DNA of 64,000 nt from Hippophae tibetana (GCA_037013495.1 CM072812.1:78661840-78725839); one strand, 5' to 3'. Positions 24,311-36,420 are shown, counted from the stretch's first letter. Notes: a model not told the origin generated them from the sequence alone. Numbers and translations: made by a program.

Positions 24311-24780
24311 TGCTGAAAATCAACACCAACCTAATAAATGAAATGGTTGAAAGATGTAGAAAAATAAATAGAGTGGTTGAATGATGTAGGAAAATAAATG
24401 GAATGGTTAAAGGATGTAGAAAAATAAATGGAGTGGTAGAAGGATGTAGAAAATATAAGTGTGTAGATAATATTTGTGTGGCTAGAATTATTTCTTAGTT
24501 TTATATTTATGTGGTATAGATTTCATGGTGAAAACTATAAATAGCCTATTTTTCATTTGGTTTAATCATCCCATCAAAAACAAATAAGTCTTTGTACTCT
24601 TAGTTTGAGTGTGAGTTGAGAACTTTCTCTATGAGTATTTGTATTTCTCTTCAATTTGTGAGTTGCCTTTTAAAGGTGTTATAGTGTCTTTTATTGTGGG
24701 TATAATACAAGTAGTTTGTTTACTTGTTTAGATCAAATATTAGTAAATTTAAAGTTGTGTATTCTAAATTTTACTCAACA
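24311..24780 (+). repeat. Copia 2 right LTR
   Basis: 470 bp, pairs with 18579-19047. It begins TGCTGAAAATC directly after the polypurine tract and ends TTACTCAACA. Confidence 0.9.
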
Positions 24781-25188
24781 TGCCAAACCCAATATCTTTA
24801 GATGCTTCAAATGCAACTAACTTGGTCATCATTCTAGTGATTGTTCACTTAGAAAAACCATCAATATTGTTAAAAAACTGAAGAGGTAAAAGAGGGATTT
24901 GAAGAATACAGGTTTATTTGCATTGTGTAGCGACTATTATTGACTCCTAAAGAAACAAAGTTATTACAAAGGCATAACATCTTCAGAACTAGATGTACAA
25001 TAAAAAATAAAGTGTGTGAAGTCATCATTGATTGGGGAAGTAGTGAAAATATGGTTTCTAGGAACCTAGTGAAGGCCATAGAACTTCCTCTTCCCAAACA
25101 TCCTAAGCCTTACAAAGTCGGGTGGATTAAGAAGGGTACTCAATCTAAAGTCACAGAAGTTTGCACAGTTCCCTTGTTTATTGGTAAG
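24781..25188 (+). pseudogene. Gypsy zinc knuckle and protease, copy B
   Basis: Gypsy sequence resumes after copia 2 with the zinc knuckle RCFKCN-stop-LGHHSSDC, then a protease frame (24940-25191): TPKETKLLQRHNIFRTRCTI, then IIDWGSSENMVSRNLVKAIE. The catalytic Asp is kept (IDWGSS), unlike copy A. The protease is cut at LFIGK by the element at 25189 and continues at 26818 with QVDCDVLGMDVYHVFLGRPW. Confidence 0.75.
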
Positions 25189-26812
25189 TGATGAGACAAA
25201 ACTTGCATCGGGTTAGCAATACAGATTTTGCAGATACTTTGGTTTTATATTTGTAAAACTCTCACAAGAGTATGAATCATTTTATAGAAAATGATAAGTA
25301 TACTCCCAAGGTTGATCTAAGGAAGGAATATATGAGATTTTTAATTTAATATTCAAACTTTTAAAACTGAAATTAAATTCTAAACATCATATTACTATAT
25401 TTTGATTTTTGTTGTGTTTCCTAATCTAATAACATAAAAAAACATAGATATGGATTCAATAAACAATTATGAAATTTTTTATTTTTCATAATGGTAGTGC
25501 ATTTATGTATATAATAATTAAGTTAATTATATTTATTCATATTATTTAAATTATTAAATATATAAATTGATATTTATTGATTCTCTCTTCTTTATATAAA
25601 TATAATATTTGGTAGGGTTAGGTCGATAATTAATTTTGTTAATTAAATTAATTCCTTATTTCTAAGAGATTGAGAATGAACCAATTAAATACCACCTTTG
25701 GTGGGGTAAGATATTTTAATCTTTATTCAAGATGTCCAAATTAAACCTAAGATTCGAATAATAGTTCTTATAAAAAATTTTGAAATAGAGTTTTACTCTA
25801 ACTACTGGGCGATTGTACCAATAAATAAAAGAGTACTACTCTAAATTAGATCAAATAACTAAACCTAAAATCTTATTTTCAGATTTAAGTTTGTAAAAAA
25901 AATAATATATTTCTTTCTAACATCCTTAATATAAAATCTTGAATAAAAAAATAAATTTATTTTATAGAAATGTTTTACCTATTTAATATTTCATAATTAT
26001 AACAATGTTATTATTATATCATATTTACAAATAACCAGCCATGTTAAATTTAAACATAGACAAATTAAATATAACATATAAGAATAAAATATAAAAATAA
26101 CTGTAAAGAATGCATTTTAAAATTATACCTCAAAAGAATCCTTACAGAACTTTGATGCTAATTTTGTTTCTAAAAAAATTTCAAATGGATTTACATTTTC
26201 GTTTATTGAATCAAAAACTAAGCTAGTTTTCTCAAAAAGAGAAGAATTAAAAAAAACAAAACAAACAAAGCTTTCTAGATAGAGAAATAAGAGTTGAGAA
26301 ATTGTATGATTTGAAATTAAGGGACAAAGTCCTTTTATAGGTGAGGAAAAAGCTAAAAAAGTGAGAAATATCTCAAAACTTTGTTTTGGACGCATATGGA
26401 TAAGCTAACACGCGTGTGGGATTTGTGATAGACGGGTGTGACATGCGCTGGCACTTGTGGGATTTGCGGCAGACCAACACTGGAATGTGAGAGACTTGGT
26501 ATGGGTGTGTGCTGACTGGGTAGTTTTGTCCATTTTTCCATATTTTTTTACTTTTCCTCATTTTTCTCTCACTTATTTGTATAATAAATGAATACTACAC
26601 TTTAAATATTATAATATATTGCTTATAATATTTTTTCTGAGTCTTTAAATTATTTTTTTGAAGCAAAAATGCCTAAAAAATAATATAAATACTCGTGATT
26701 CTAAAAATATAAATTTATATAAAATATGATAAAATCATACAAATATAAATCTATTCAATCAATTAAAGTACATTAAATCATGATAATTTTAGTGCTTTTT
26801 AAACACTCATGA
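25189..26812. mobile_element. Unclassified 1.6-kb insertion in the gypsy protease
   Basis: The segment is flanked by a perfect 5-bp duplication GTAAG (25184-25188 and 26813-26817). Its ends read TGATGAG and CTCATGA, short inverted repeats of six or seven bases. The gypsy protease reading resumes right after it. No coding capacity is seen. It is AT-rich, with a GC-richer patch at 26390-26520. TG start and 5-bp duplication suggest a solo LTR or a small non-autonomous LTR-type element, but there is no LTR pair inside and the right end is not CA. Part of its left end is present in copy A of the tandem duplication, so it arrived before that duplication. Confidence 0.7.
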
Positions 26813-26817
26813 GTAAG

Positions 26818-29746
26818 CACTATCAAGATCAAGTAGATTGTGATGTGTTAGGTATGGATGTATATCATGTCTTTCTAGGTAGACCTTGGTAGTTTGACAA
26901 GGAAGCTATATGAAAAGGTAAAGAGAACACCTATTATTTCACTTGGGAAGTAGAAAAATTGTGTTATTACCACAACCAATAAAGATGGAAAGTAGCTCCA
27001 ATAGTTTACATTCTACATTGGTGGTTATCAATATCAATGAAACAAAGCTACAAAGGGAATTAAAGTCTAGAACAGTAGTTTTGATCCTAGTGGTAAGAGA
27101 AAAATTCAAGGGTCTAAACCATTTTTTGATTATTAATCTCCAATTGCTACTAGTAGAATTCAAATAGCTTAGCCCTAAAGAGTTTCCTGAAGGCTTTCCA
27201 CATTTAAGGAATATACAACACCAGATAAATTTCATATCTCATTCCAATCTTCCCAATTTTCCACACTATAGGATGAGTCGAAAAGAACATGATGAGTTAC
27301 AAGCTATTATAGAGGATTTACTTAAGAAACACCAGGTCATAGAGAGTATCAACCCCTGTGCAGTGCCTACCTTGTTAGTTCCAAAGAATGATGGAGAATA
27401 TTGGATATGTGTTGACATTAGGGAAAAATAGAAAAATTACTATAAAATATAGGTTTCCCATCCCAAGACTCGAGGATATGCTTGATAAATTAGAGGTTTC
27501 ACATGTGTTTTCTAAATTGGATCTTCGTAGTGGATATCACTAAATTAGAAAATGGCTAGGCGATGAATGGAAAACGACATTCAAAACTAGAGAAGAGCTT
27601 TATGAGTGGCAAGTTATGCCCTTTGGGCTTTGAAATACCCCTAGAACCTTTTTGAGGGTAATGAATGAGATGTTGAAGAACTTCATTTATCAATTTAGGG
27701 TCATGTTCTTTGACGAAATCTTTATCTTCAACGAGGATGAAAATGTGCATGTGGATCATCTAACGAAGGTATTTGCAGTTTTAAGAGCCAACAAGTTTTA
27801 TTTGAATATGAATAAATGTGAATTCCTAACTGAGGAGTTTGTCTTCCTCAAATTTGTCATCAATTTTCAAGGAATAAAAATGGATACCAAGAAAATTAAA
27901 GCAGTGATAGAATGACCTACTCCTAGAAGTGTACTGTTAAGAGTTTTCACGATTTTTCCACATTCTATAGAAGATTCATCAAGAATTTTAGCAAACTGGT
28001 AACACCTCAAACCAATTGTACGAAGAGATGAGGGTACCTTTGGGGAGAGGAACAACAATACAACTTTGAAGTCATCAAAAACAAACTGACTTGTGCCTAG
28101 TACTAGCCTTACCAAATTATGACCTCATGTTAGAGGTAGAGACTGATCAAGAGTGGGTATTGGAGTAGTTCTACTTTAGGAAAAGATGGTGATTAAATTT
28201 TACAATGAGAAATTGAATGATGCTCGACAGAAATGGAAAACTTGTGAACAAGAATTATATTCCATCATACGCACATTGGAAACATTATCTGGTTCAAAAG
28301 GAATTTATGTTATATTTTGATCACCTATCCCTACAATATATCAACTCTCAAAAGAACTTGAGTCGAATCCATACAAGGTGGGCATTGTTTCTCTAGAAAT
28401 TCTCTTTCTTATTTAAATATCGATTATGAAAATGCAATGTGGTTGTAGATGCTCTTAGTAAGAGAGGATTGTTAATTACTCAAGTTCAAGTTGAAGTTAC
28501 TTGTTTTAATACTCTCAAAGATCAACATGAAAGAGATGCATATTTTGGTGAAATTTGGCTGAAATGTGTACACAAGGAATTTTTGAAGTATTATACTTTG
28601 CAGGAGGGTCGTTTGTTCAAAGGAAATTCCCTATGCATACCCAAAACTTCTTTAAGGGAAGTTCGAATCAAGGAATACCATGCAATAGGAATGGCTGGAC
28701 ATGATAAAATAATTTCTACATTAGAGGAAATATACTTTTGGTCAAAATTAAAGAGAGATGTAGCTCAATTCATACAATATTGTGTTATCTATCAAATTAG
28801 TAAAAGGCATTGCCCAAAATATTGGTTTGTATACCCCCTATGCCCATTTCTACCACTATTAGGTTAGGCTTAAGCATGGATTTTGTCCTAAGATTGCCTA
28901 AGATACCAAGAAGAATGGATTCAATAATGGTCACTCAATTACTAAAAAATGGATCACTTTACAACTTGTAAGAAAACCACTGATGCTAGCCTAATAGCTC
29001 AACTATTCATATGAGATGTGGTCAAATTACATGGAATCCCTAAGTTTATTGTCTTGGATAGAGATGTAAACTTTACAAGCCATTATTGAAAGGAGTTATG
29101 GAAGAGATTTAGGACACATCTCAAGTTCAGTACAACATCTCACCCTCATACAGGCCAAACTATGGTAGTTAATATGACTATAGGTAACATGCTTAGGTTT
29201 CTTTTGGGAGCTAGGCCAAAATAGTGGGATCTTGCTCTACCATAGGTTGAATTTTCTTTCAATGGTATAATGAACATATCCATTGGAAAGAGACCCTTCA
29301 AAATAGTGTTCACCAAGCCCCTTAGTCTAGTTACTGACCTCACAGCTTTGCCAATTTTCCATAGCTCCAAAGCCAACAAGACTACCTCTAAAGTCTAAAA
29401 GATGTTTACAAAGGTTACAAAACACCTCACCTCTACTAGTTTGAAGTATAAGGATTATTTAGACAAGAAAATAAGAAAAAAAAGTTTGTTATGAGTGATT
29501 TAGTTATGGCTCATTTTGGAAAAGGAAGACTGCTATTGGAAATTATTTCAAACTACATATTGGAAAACTAGGTTCTTTTAGGATCATCCATAAGGTTGAT
29601 GACAATGCTTATATGCTAGAATTTCCTAACCATCTTCGAGTGTCTCCAACCTTCAACATTTTAGACTTGATAGAATATTTGCAACCAGATAAGGGCTTGT
29701 CCTTGTTCATAGACTCTAGAGAGTCTTGTTTCCAAGAAGAGGACAT
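26818..29746 (+). pseudogene. Gypsy pol: protease end, RT, RNase H, integrase (broken)
   Basis: Plus-strand motifs in order: LGMDVYHVFLGRPW (about 26850-26890); RT entry MSRKEHDELQ (27273), [15 protein letters not shown], then [14 protein letters not shown] and [14 protein letters not shown] (about 27450-27540), then VMFFDEIFIF (about 27700), where the RT catalytic pair reads Asp-Glu rather than Asp-Asp; RNase H words YNEKLNDARQKW (about 28200); integrase zinc region AGHDKIISTLEEIYFW with CVIYQ (about 28690-28800); MDFVL; a core with VLDRDVNFTSHYWKELWKRF (about 29050-29105); and a C-terminal VDDNAYMLEFPN block (about 29600). The many indels and stops mean it makes no enzyme. Confidence 0.85.
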
Positions 29747-30076
29747 TGATGTAGGGGCATAATTGACTTCTACCTTTTCATAGTTTATTAATGTTTCATT
29801 GTTATCTCTTTTCTGCCCTTTAATTGTTTTTATTGTTTTATATTAATTAGCATTCATTATAAGGCTTAAAACATAGTAGTTTTAAGCAACCCCTTTTAGT
29901 TACAAAAACATAGACAAAACACATTTTCTTAATTAGTTTTTATCTTTTTTGCTTGTATTTGAATTCTAAGAGATTTTTATTGGAAATTCTTTGTTTAATA
30001 TAAGAGATGAGCCATTATTGTTCAATTTCTTCACTCAATTATTGTATTTTCTTAGTGTTTAAGGCTTTCTATGCCA
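29747..30076 (+). repeat. Gypsy right LTR
   Basis: 330 bp, begins TGATGTAGGGGC after a purine-rich tract and ends TATGCCA before the CATTT flank. Pairs with 10068-10398. Confidence 0.88.
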
Positions 30077-30081
30077 CATTT

Positions 30082-33000
30082 CTTATGAGTAGTTATATTT
30101 GAAAGTTTCTTTTTTTTGCTACATGCTTAATTAACTAGATGTGGGTGAATAGATAATCACTGAAATTAAGAAAAACTAAAATTTTCTTTGACAACTAGTC
30201 ATGAAACCATGTGTAAATAAAATAATGTAAAAATATAAAGATTTAGACATAAGATTTTTATGTGAAACAACCTAGGCCATACCAATTACCTAAGAGCAAG
30301 ACCGCTGATCCACCAGACCACCTAACTATTCACTATGAAAAATAAGGTCCAATTATAAGGCTAGGTCTTATACTACTCACCAAGATAAAGTCCCCAAATA
30401 ATCTATTTACAAGCTGCTACTTTCATCATAACCTCTATAAGAAAGGTGTTTGGATCTAGACCAATGTTCCAAAAAATTGAGTCATACAAGCAATCGAACT
30501 CATTTAACCAATACATGAAACATTAGTATAATAACATAAGTGCAAATGTGCATCTTAAAGTAGATTCAATAATGAATAACCATAACTTTATGATTTAATA
30601 AATATATTAGATAAATCAAAATCAACTAGTAATCCTAAAACAGTAATATTAAAGCACAATATCACAAATATTATAGGCTTGTTAATTAATCAAACACAAA
30701 ACAAATGTTTAATAAATCAACTCATTGAAAAAGTCTTCTTGAATAGTTTTTGAAAAACAAAAGAGAAAGAATAATATGAAGAGAATAATGTTATTGTGTG
30801 GTTAAAAAAATTATGAGCCAAAATTTTGTTTAAATAGAATGAGTTGAAACCCTAGGTCAAAGCCTATTACAGTTTTGTCCTTAAAAAAATTAAATGAGCT
30901 TTAAAAAGTAATAAAAATATGGTAATAAAGTAAATTATATCAAGTAAAATTTATGTTAAAATTGAAAACGTAACTGCTCGATCTCGATCGATCTAATTGA
31001 GCTCGATTGATCTAGTAAAACAAATAATTAATTTTGAAAGAAGTAGATCGATTTACTCATTAATCTCGATCAGTTTAGTGCTCGTTTGGTTGAGTATTAA
31101 TACCTCAATCAATCTAGTCATATAAAAAATTAATTCCACCCAGTTTTAATTAGGATCGATCGATCATGTATGGAAATAAAAATATACATTAGATGTGTTG
31201 AAGCTCATTGGTTTCTTTAACTTGAAAATATACTTGAAAGACACAACTAGAAAACTAAAATTACATTCAAATATTTTATTCACGAATATTGCAAACCCTC
31301 ATAAAGCTTATAACCCTTTGGCATTTTCGTGTGACAAAATCTCTCTCTCACTGCATAACACTTATAGGAAAAAATTAATTTTACATAGTAAAATTATCTT
31401 ATGATTTGGTAAAACCATCTTTCGCTTGAATCTTGATAGCTCATTTTTACACTAAAATAAAAAAAACATAGATATCCAAATAACTTATCCATAAAGATTC
31501 ATTGTTCACTAGTTCAATGTATGTAACAATATAGAAGTGAAGAATGTTCATAAGAGTGAGTAATCATTAGATATAATTTAAAATCATAACTTCCTCTATG
31601 CATAATATTTCCAAACAATATGTAGAACTAGTAATTTTAACCAAAAGATTGAGCAAAATACTCACACAAAGAAATTAAAAACATAATTCCTCTATGTGTA
31701 ATATTTTCAAACAATATTTTTCAATATTATATTCTCAATCAATAACTCCCCCCTTCAATTAATTCTCACCCTTTATATATTTTCAATTAACGCTCAATAA
31801 TTCTAATATCTTTCTCTTTTTGTCATATGAATAAATAATATAATCATAAAACGATGACAAATAGATTAAGCAAGTAAGCAATGTATTTAATGACTAAAAA
31901 GATGAATACATATTCTAAAAAGCTCACTAATAATAAAAACAAATAGCTAAAAATAATATGTTTTTCAAAAATAAATAAACTTCTTCTAAGTTCTCTGATT
32001 GCTCTAAATAAATTAGAATAAAAAAAGTTAAAAAAACTAATATTTTTTTCAATTGAGGTTAGTAGATCTATTCAAACATGAAAGTCACTCAAATAATCAA
32101 TTTTGAAATAAAAATTATTCTTAAATAAAATTGGATTATTCATAGTATGCATAAGTATTATGATAAAGTACACATATTTTTCAATATACATAATGATATA
32201 TTGACAATTGCTCAAGTTGAAATAAACATTGAAGTACAAGAGTGTGCCAATTTATTTATTTATGATTAGTTATGAATTTTTTTAAAGTAAACAACAACAC
32301 CAATAATGCAAAATTTCAATTGAATTCATTCTTACTCGTAATAAAATTTTCTTACTAAGAATAACTTTATAATTAATAATTATTTTGAATTTATTGTCAT
32401 CATTTATGATCATTATTTATATGAGGAATCTATTTATTTTTATTTTTGCATAACCCTTTGTAGCTCTTTCTTTTGTGCATTTAATTATTTTTTGTATATA
32501 TAGTTATTTAGTTAATCAGATTATTTTTCTTTTGTGAAGGAAATATGTACGAGCTAATATCCTTAGTATGATAACTTTCACACTAGTTATGAGATAGCCC
32601 TCTCCACTCACTATGATAGCTTGACACATCATAATAGGTAGTCATATCAAAACTAAGTGTCTCTCTATAATAGTATTTTATAAAGTGAAAGATAGATTTC
32701 AATCATAATTTAATAGTCAAAGTTATCTCAAGTCCTAAAATTTAACAAGATCAATTATAAACTTTAAACTTGACATACATATATGTCCATTGAGCATGTG
32801 AGTAGGTTCTTGCCAACATTGATCATTAGATGTAAAAAATATGTAAATACGCAAGTCAAAATATCTATTTGTAAAATGTATAGCCAATCAAAATAAATAT
32901 AAATGAATTATGTAATGATCATGTCAATGTTAAAGCAAGTCTACTCCTCTTTTTTATTTTTAATCCTTTTTTGAAACTAAAGAAATATCAATAAAAATAA

Positions 33001-33100
33001 AAAAAAAACAAACAACAAACTAAAAATGCTCACTTATGGTCGGTTAAGAATTCAATCAAAAGTATCTAGGTGAATAATAAGTGACGGTCAGGTGATCGAA
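30082..33100 (-). mobile_element. Remnant of an antisense copia (SIRE-like) LTR and 3' region
   Basis: There is no open gene. Three hints point to a long-LTR copia in reverse: clustered TCGATCGATC/CTCGATC words at 30970-31165; a roughly 110-bp segment (31190-31310) repeated at 33890-34000; and pyrimidine-rich ACTCCCCCCTTC and CTCTTTTTGTCAT words at 31745-31830 resembling the reverse of the region before a SIRE-type 3' LTR. I cannot define the ends and found no target duplication. The stretch 31900-33100 is plain AT-rich sequence. Confidence 0.4.
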
Positions 33101-33870
33101 AAGAGATAATGTTTTCTAACTCAAACTTTCTTGAATTTTGATTTATTTATATCTTTTGGTTGGAAATAAACTAACTTAATTTTCATAGGCATATTCTTGA
33201 ACTTACCTTTAGATTTTTCATTCATCCTAAATGAAGATGCATTATGCATGATACGATGATGGTAATTATTCATAAAATTACAAGTATTGAATTTTACATG
33301 CCTCTTTGAACTAATAATTTCATACTTTCTAGTATAATTTTTGAACATGTTATTATAATTTTCATTCATCCTAGAATGTGATGCAACATGTATAGATGGA
33401 TGATAGTTGTGAGTCTATGTGAAGCATGAAAAATATTATTAAATTTTGGAACATTCATCAAAAATCTACACTTGACCCTAATATAACCTTTCATATCACA
33501 ATGATGATAGACATGCACAAACTTAATACAATTTTCAATCATAAGTGCAACTGTTCTTTGTGTATAATGAGTAACACTAGGAGTAGGGTTAGAAGTCCTT
33601 ATAGATGTGGTTTTTGATATTGAAGCTATATTTATAGTCTGTGAAGAAGAAGGGTTGAAAGGTTTTACAAACTCAGTTGTTTTTGAAGATGATGACATAA
33701 AATCCTCATATACATAGCTTAGTTCTCTCTTATTTCCAAAAAGTTTTCCATAATCTAGAATTTTGTTTAGCCTTTAAGCTCTAATAGTTAACCTCTTCAC
33801 AACTTCTTTTGATTGTTTAATTCCTACATTAGATGCTTATTTTTCCTGTTTAAGATCTACAAGATTTGAA
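33100..33870 (-). pseudogene. Copia gag fragment (SIRE-like), minus strand
   Basis: Read in reverse, the pieces RLNKILDYGKLFGNKREL (about 33770), MSSSSKTTEFVKPFNPSSS (33698 down), a knuckle-like VYHHCDMKGYIRVKC and finally KFKKV-stop-VRKH (about 33105-33125) match the C-terminal half of a SIRE-type copia gag. The stop in KKV-stop-VRK probably replaces the Trp usual at that place. Protease and pol do not follow downstream, so the element is internally deleted. Confidence 0.6.
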
Positions 33871-34019
33871 TTCAAAATATTAGTATATTGATACAAAGCT
33901 CATTGGTTTCTTTGACTTGAAAATACACTTGAAAGAGACACCTAGAAATTAAAATTATATTCAGATGTTTTGTTCATGAATATCGCCAGCATTAATAAAT
34001 CTTACAATATTTTTAGACA

Positions 34020-35460
34020 TTGTGCCATTGAATACTTCTAAAATGGACTTCATTTATGGCATCAATCCACTTTTGAGAATTAGAACTTTCCATGACTTGA
34101 TAAAAGTTGATCGGATCTTCTCCTACCATTCCAATATTAAACTCATATTCTTGAGAAATACAACATAGTCATCTAGCACTGCGTTTATTTTTTCTCTAGT
34201 GGATCTCCTTAATGACATGAGTTATTGAGGTGGTAGAGTTTGTTATTTTGAAATAATTTCTTGAATGTGAGGTACTCTGAGATTTTCTTGATTTGTTATG
34301 TCTTGTTCAAAGTAGGAATGTGATTCTAAATAATGTTAATAGAACCCATGGGAATATCAACGTTTTCCTCTCGAAAGACAAAGTCCCTAATTGTATCTCC
34401 CCCTATAAACTCAACATCCTCAAAGAATCGGGCATTTTTGGACTCAAAAATTGGCTTAGATATGGTATCATAAAACTTGTACCCTTTTGAATCTTTTAGA
34501 ATATCCAAATAAATAGCAACTCATTATCTTTGATTCCAATTTTTTTTTCATTAGACGTATAAGGCTTTGCCTCAGCTGAACATCCCCAAATAAGCAAGTG
34601 CTTTGAACTAGGTTTTTTTCCTGTCCAAAGTTCATAAGGATTTTTAATTGTCACTTTAGTCAAAACCATGTTAAGGATATATGGTGCAATCTTAATTGCT
34701 TATCCCCAGAGTGATTCCAATAGGAAGAATGACAAATCATACTACACATAATATCCTTAAGTGTTATGTTTTGTCTTTCAGCAAAACCATTCACAATGGG
34801 CGAATTCGACATAGTGTACTATAGAATGATACCACATTCCTCTAAGAACTTAGCAAACGGTTATGGACGTATTTCACCTAAATCATCATATCTATAATAG
34901 TACTCACCACCATGAGTAGATATGATGCATTTAATCATTTTTATTGAGTTTGATCTTAACTACAACTTTATAATTTTTGAACACAACCAATAATTGTGAC
35001 TTTTCATGAATGAAAAATACCTAAAAAATCGTTTATGAACGTTATAAAGTATTGTTAACCATTCCAAGCGATTGTAGAGAATGACCCACAAATATTTGTA
35101 TGTATAAGTTCTAAGACTTATGAAGTCTTATTGGCTTCAAATATCCTTTTACTGGTTTGTTTCCCCTTTACACAATTAACATAACATCAAAATCTATGAA
35201 ATCTAAGAGGTCTAAAATTTCATCAGACACAAGTTATTATATTCTTCGTTTAGAGATATAAACTAATCTCATATTAATGTAACCGAATTTTCAATGGTTA
35301 GTTTTCTTTTTTATAGCTTCCTTATCTTTCTTCCTTTTCTTTCCTTTGTCCTTGTGCTTGGAAGTTGAAGCTGGGTGAACACTTTCTATCTTATCTTACT
35401 TTAGCCTTTTCTTTTCTCGAACATAATATGAGATGAGTTCATTCAGAGACTTTCTCTTTT
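34020..35460 (-). pseudogene. Copia pol fragment (integrase to RT start), minus strand
   Basis: Reverse reading gives, from 35460 downward, ESLNELISYYVREKKR, then integrase pieces (SNSPIVNGFAERQN at about 34790, NPYELWTGKKPSSKHLLIWG at about 34600-34640), the integrase C-terminus DSKGYKFYDTISKPIFESKN with FFEDVEF (34326-34508), and the RT lead-in LRRSTREKINAVLDDYVVFL (about 34155-34215) with SGLMPMKSI-like remains. It breaks off near 34020 against the gag/LTR fragment. Frameshifts are frequent. Confidence 0.7.
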
Positions 35461-35464
35461 TAAT

Positions 35465-36420
35465 CATTGTGGCTCACCTTAAAATTGATTAAATTATGAC
35501 AAAATGGATATCAAAACCAAATGCAATAATAAATCATGAGAGTTCTAACTTAAATGCTCTCAAGCTTAAGATATTTCTATAATACACTCCTTGATAGTGT
35601 CTTTATCTAAGGCACCCAGTTATATGTAAGGCACCCAGTTTGTAATTCTCATCTCTGTTTATTAGCTGTTCTTTCAATGCTTTCTTCTTTGTTAGGTTTC
35701 AATTCTTGAAAATCAAAGAAAACTCCCCAAGTTTCATTTAAATTAGTATTATATTTGGGTCATCTGCTTCTAGTTTTCGATATTTTCTTGATTAGTTGGA
35801 TTTTATTAATGTAATGGTTTCAGTTTTATTCTTTATGTATTGCATATGATATACTGTTCTATGTACAACTTTCAATGCATTCATTTTTCCCGGATTTCAA
35901 GGGCTGGCTAGGGCCTCACAAACTCTTGAGCCCCCCTGGATTAGATTTCCTGGCTTTGTTTGATACTGTCATTTAGCTAGTTTAGTGATCTAATATGATG
36001 TTTTATGTGCATTTAAATCATTGAAAACTGTTATTATGAACTTTTCAATACATTTTCACTTTCTTTTTTTATGGATTTGTTGAATGCTTCAAATAATACT
36101 TTATGAATTTTTGAAAACTTGATTTGTCTCACCTTAATTATGCCTTTAATTATATTTTTGAGCAACATTGTTGAACTTTGATTGCTAAGGTCAAAAACAG
36201 ATAATAAAGAGGTTAAAGTTTTCGTTTACAGCCCAAACTCTCTACTCTAATTAAATATACTACTTAAACTTATTTTTGATTCAATTCGGTACTCCAACTT
36301 CACTGATTTAATTTACCACTTTAACTTTTTCTTATTCAATTTGCTAATCAAACTTCGCAATTTGATTCAAGTCACTTCTTTTTTACTAAGGAAATTATGT
36401 TACTTTTTATAGTAAGTATG
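35465..36420. other. No gene seen; left flank of the MITE pair
   Basis: 35465-36180 shows nothing definable apart from a short repeated AAGGCACCCAGTT near 35610-35640. From about 36230 the sequence has repeated TTTGATTCAA / TTCAATTT words that recur in inverted orientation right of the palindromic MITEs (36886-36958 and 41666-41700), suggesting a larger decayed inverted-repeat element. Confidence 0.45.

Larger units (their letters stand above)
18579..24780 (+). mobile_element. Ty1-copia element 2, inserted in copy B of the gypsy duplication
   Basis: LTRs of 469 bp (18579-19047) and 470 bp (24311-24780) share ends TGTT/TGCT and ACTCAACA. A primer-binding-like TTGATATCAGAG (19049-19060) follows the left LTR and a polypurine tract GAGGGGGAG (24302-24310) precedes the right LTR. 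The flanks TAACA and TGCCA agree at three of five positions, so the target duplication has decayed. The order gag, zinc knuckle, protease, integrase, RT, RNase H on the plus strand is Ty1-copia. A CACTA element (19989-21111) sits between zinc knuckle and protease. Stops are numerous, many of the CAA/CAG/CGA to TAA/TAG/TGA type. Confidence 0.93.
18328..25368 (+). repeat. Tandem duplication inside the gypsy element, copy B (split by copia 2)
   Basis: Copy B runs 18328-18578 and continues at 24781-25368 after the copia 2 insertion. Its left part matches 17495-17740 and its right part matches 17735-18327. At 18325-18332 the end of copy A runs directly into the start of copy B, so the repeat is in tandem. 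Confidence 0.83.
10068..30076 (+). mobile_element. Ty3-gypsy LTR retrotransposon, host of a nested stack
   Basis: A 331-bp left LTR (10068-10398) and a 330-bp right LTR (29747-30076) bound the element. They are flanked by CATTA (10063-10067) and CATTT (30077-30081), a target duplication with one change. The left LTR now begins CGATG where the right begins TGATG. The primer-binding site TGGTATTAGAGC follows the left LTR after two bases, and purine-rich AAGAAGAGGACA precedes the right LTR. The internal order is gag, zinc knuckle, protease, RT, RNase H, integrase, all on the plus strand, as in Ty3-gypsy elements. Without its insertions (10726-16949, 18579-24780, 25189-26812) it would be about 6-7 kb. 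All reading frames are broken by stops and indels, so the element is dead. The RT lead-in (MSRKEHDEL, then [15 protein letters not shown]) resembles plant chromovirus-type elements, but no chromodomain could be recognised. Confidence 0.92.

Noticed and set aside
31190..34000. Complete SIRE element bounded by the repeated 110-bp segments
   Set aside because: The repeats are only a small part of any LTR, no TG/CA ends or target duplication were found, and pol is absent between them. Only a remnant is claimed.
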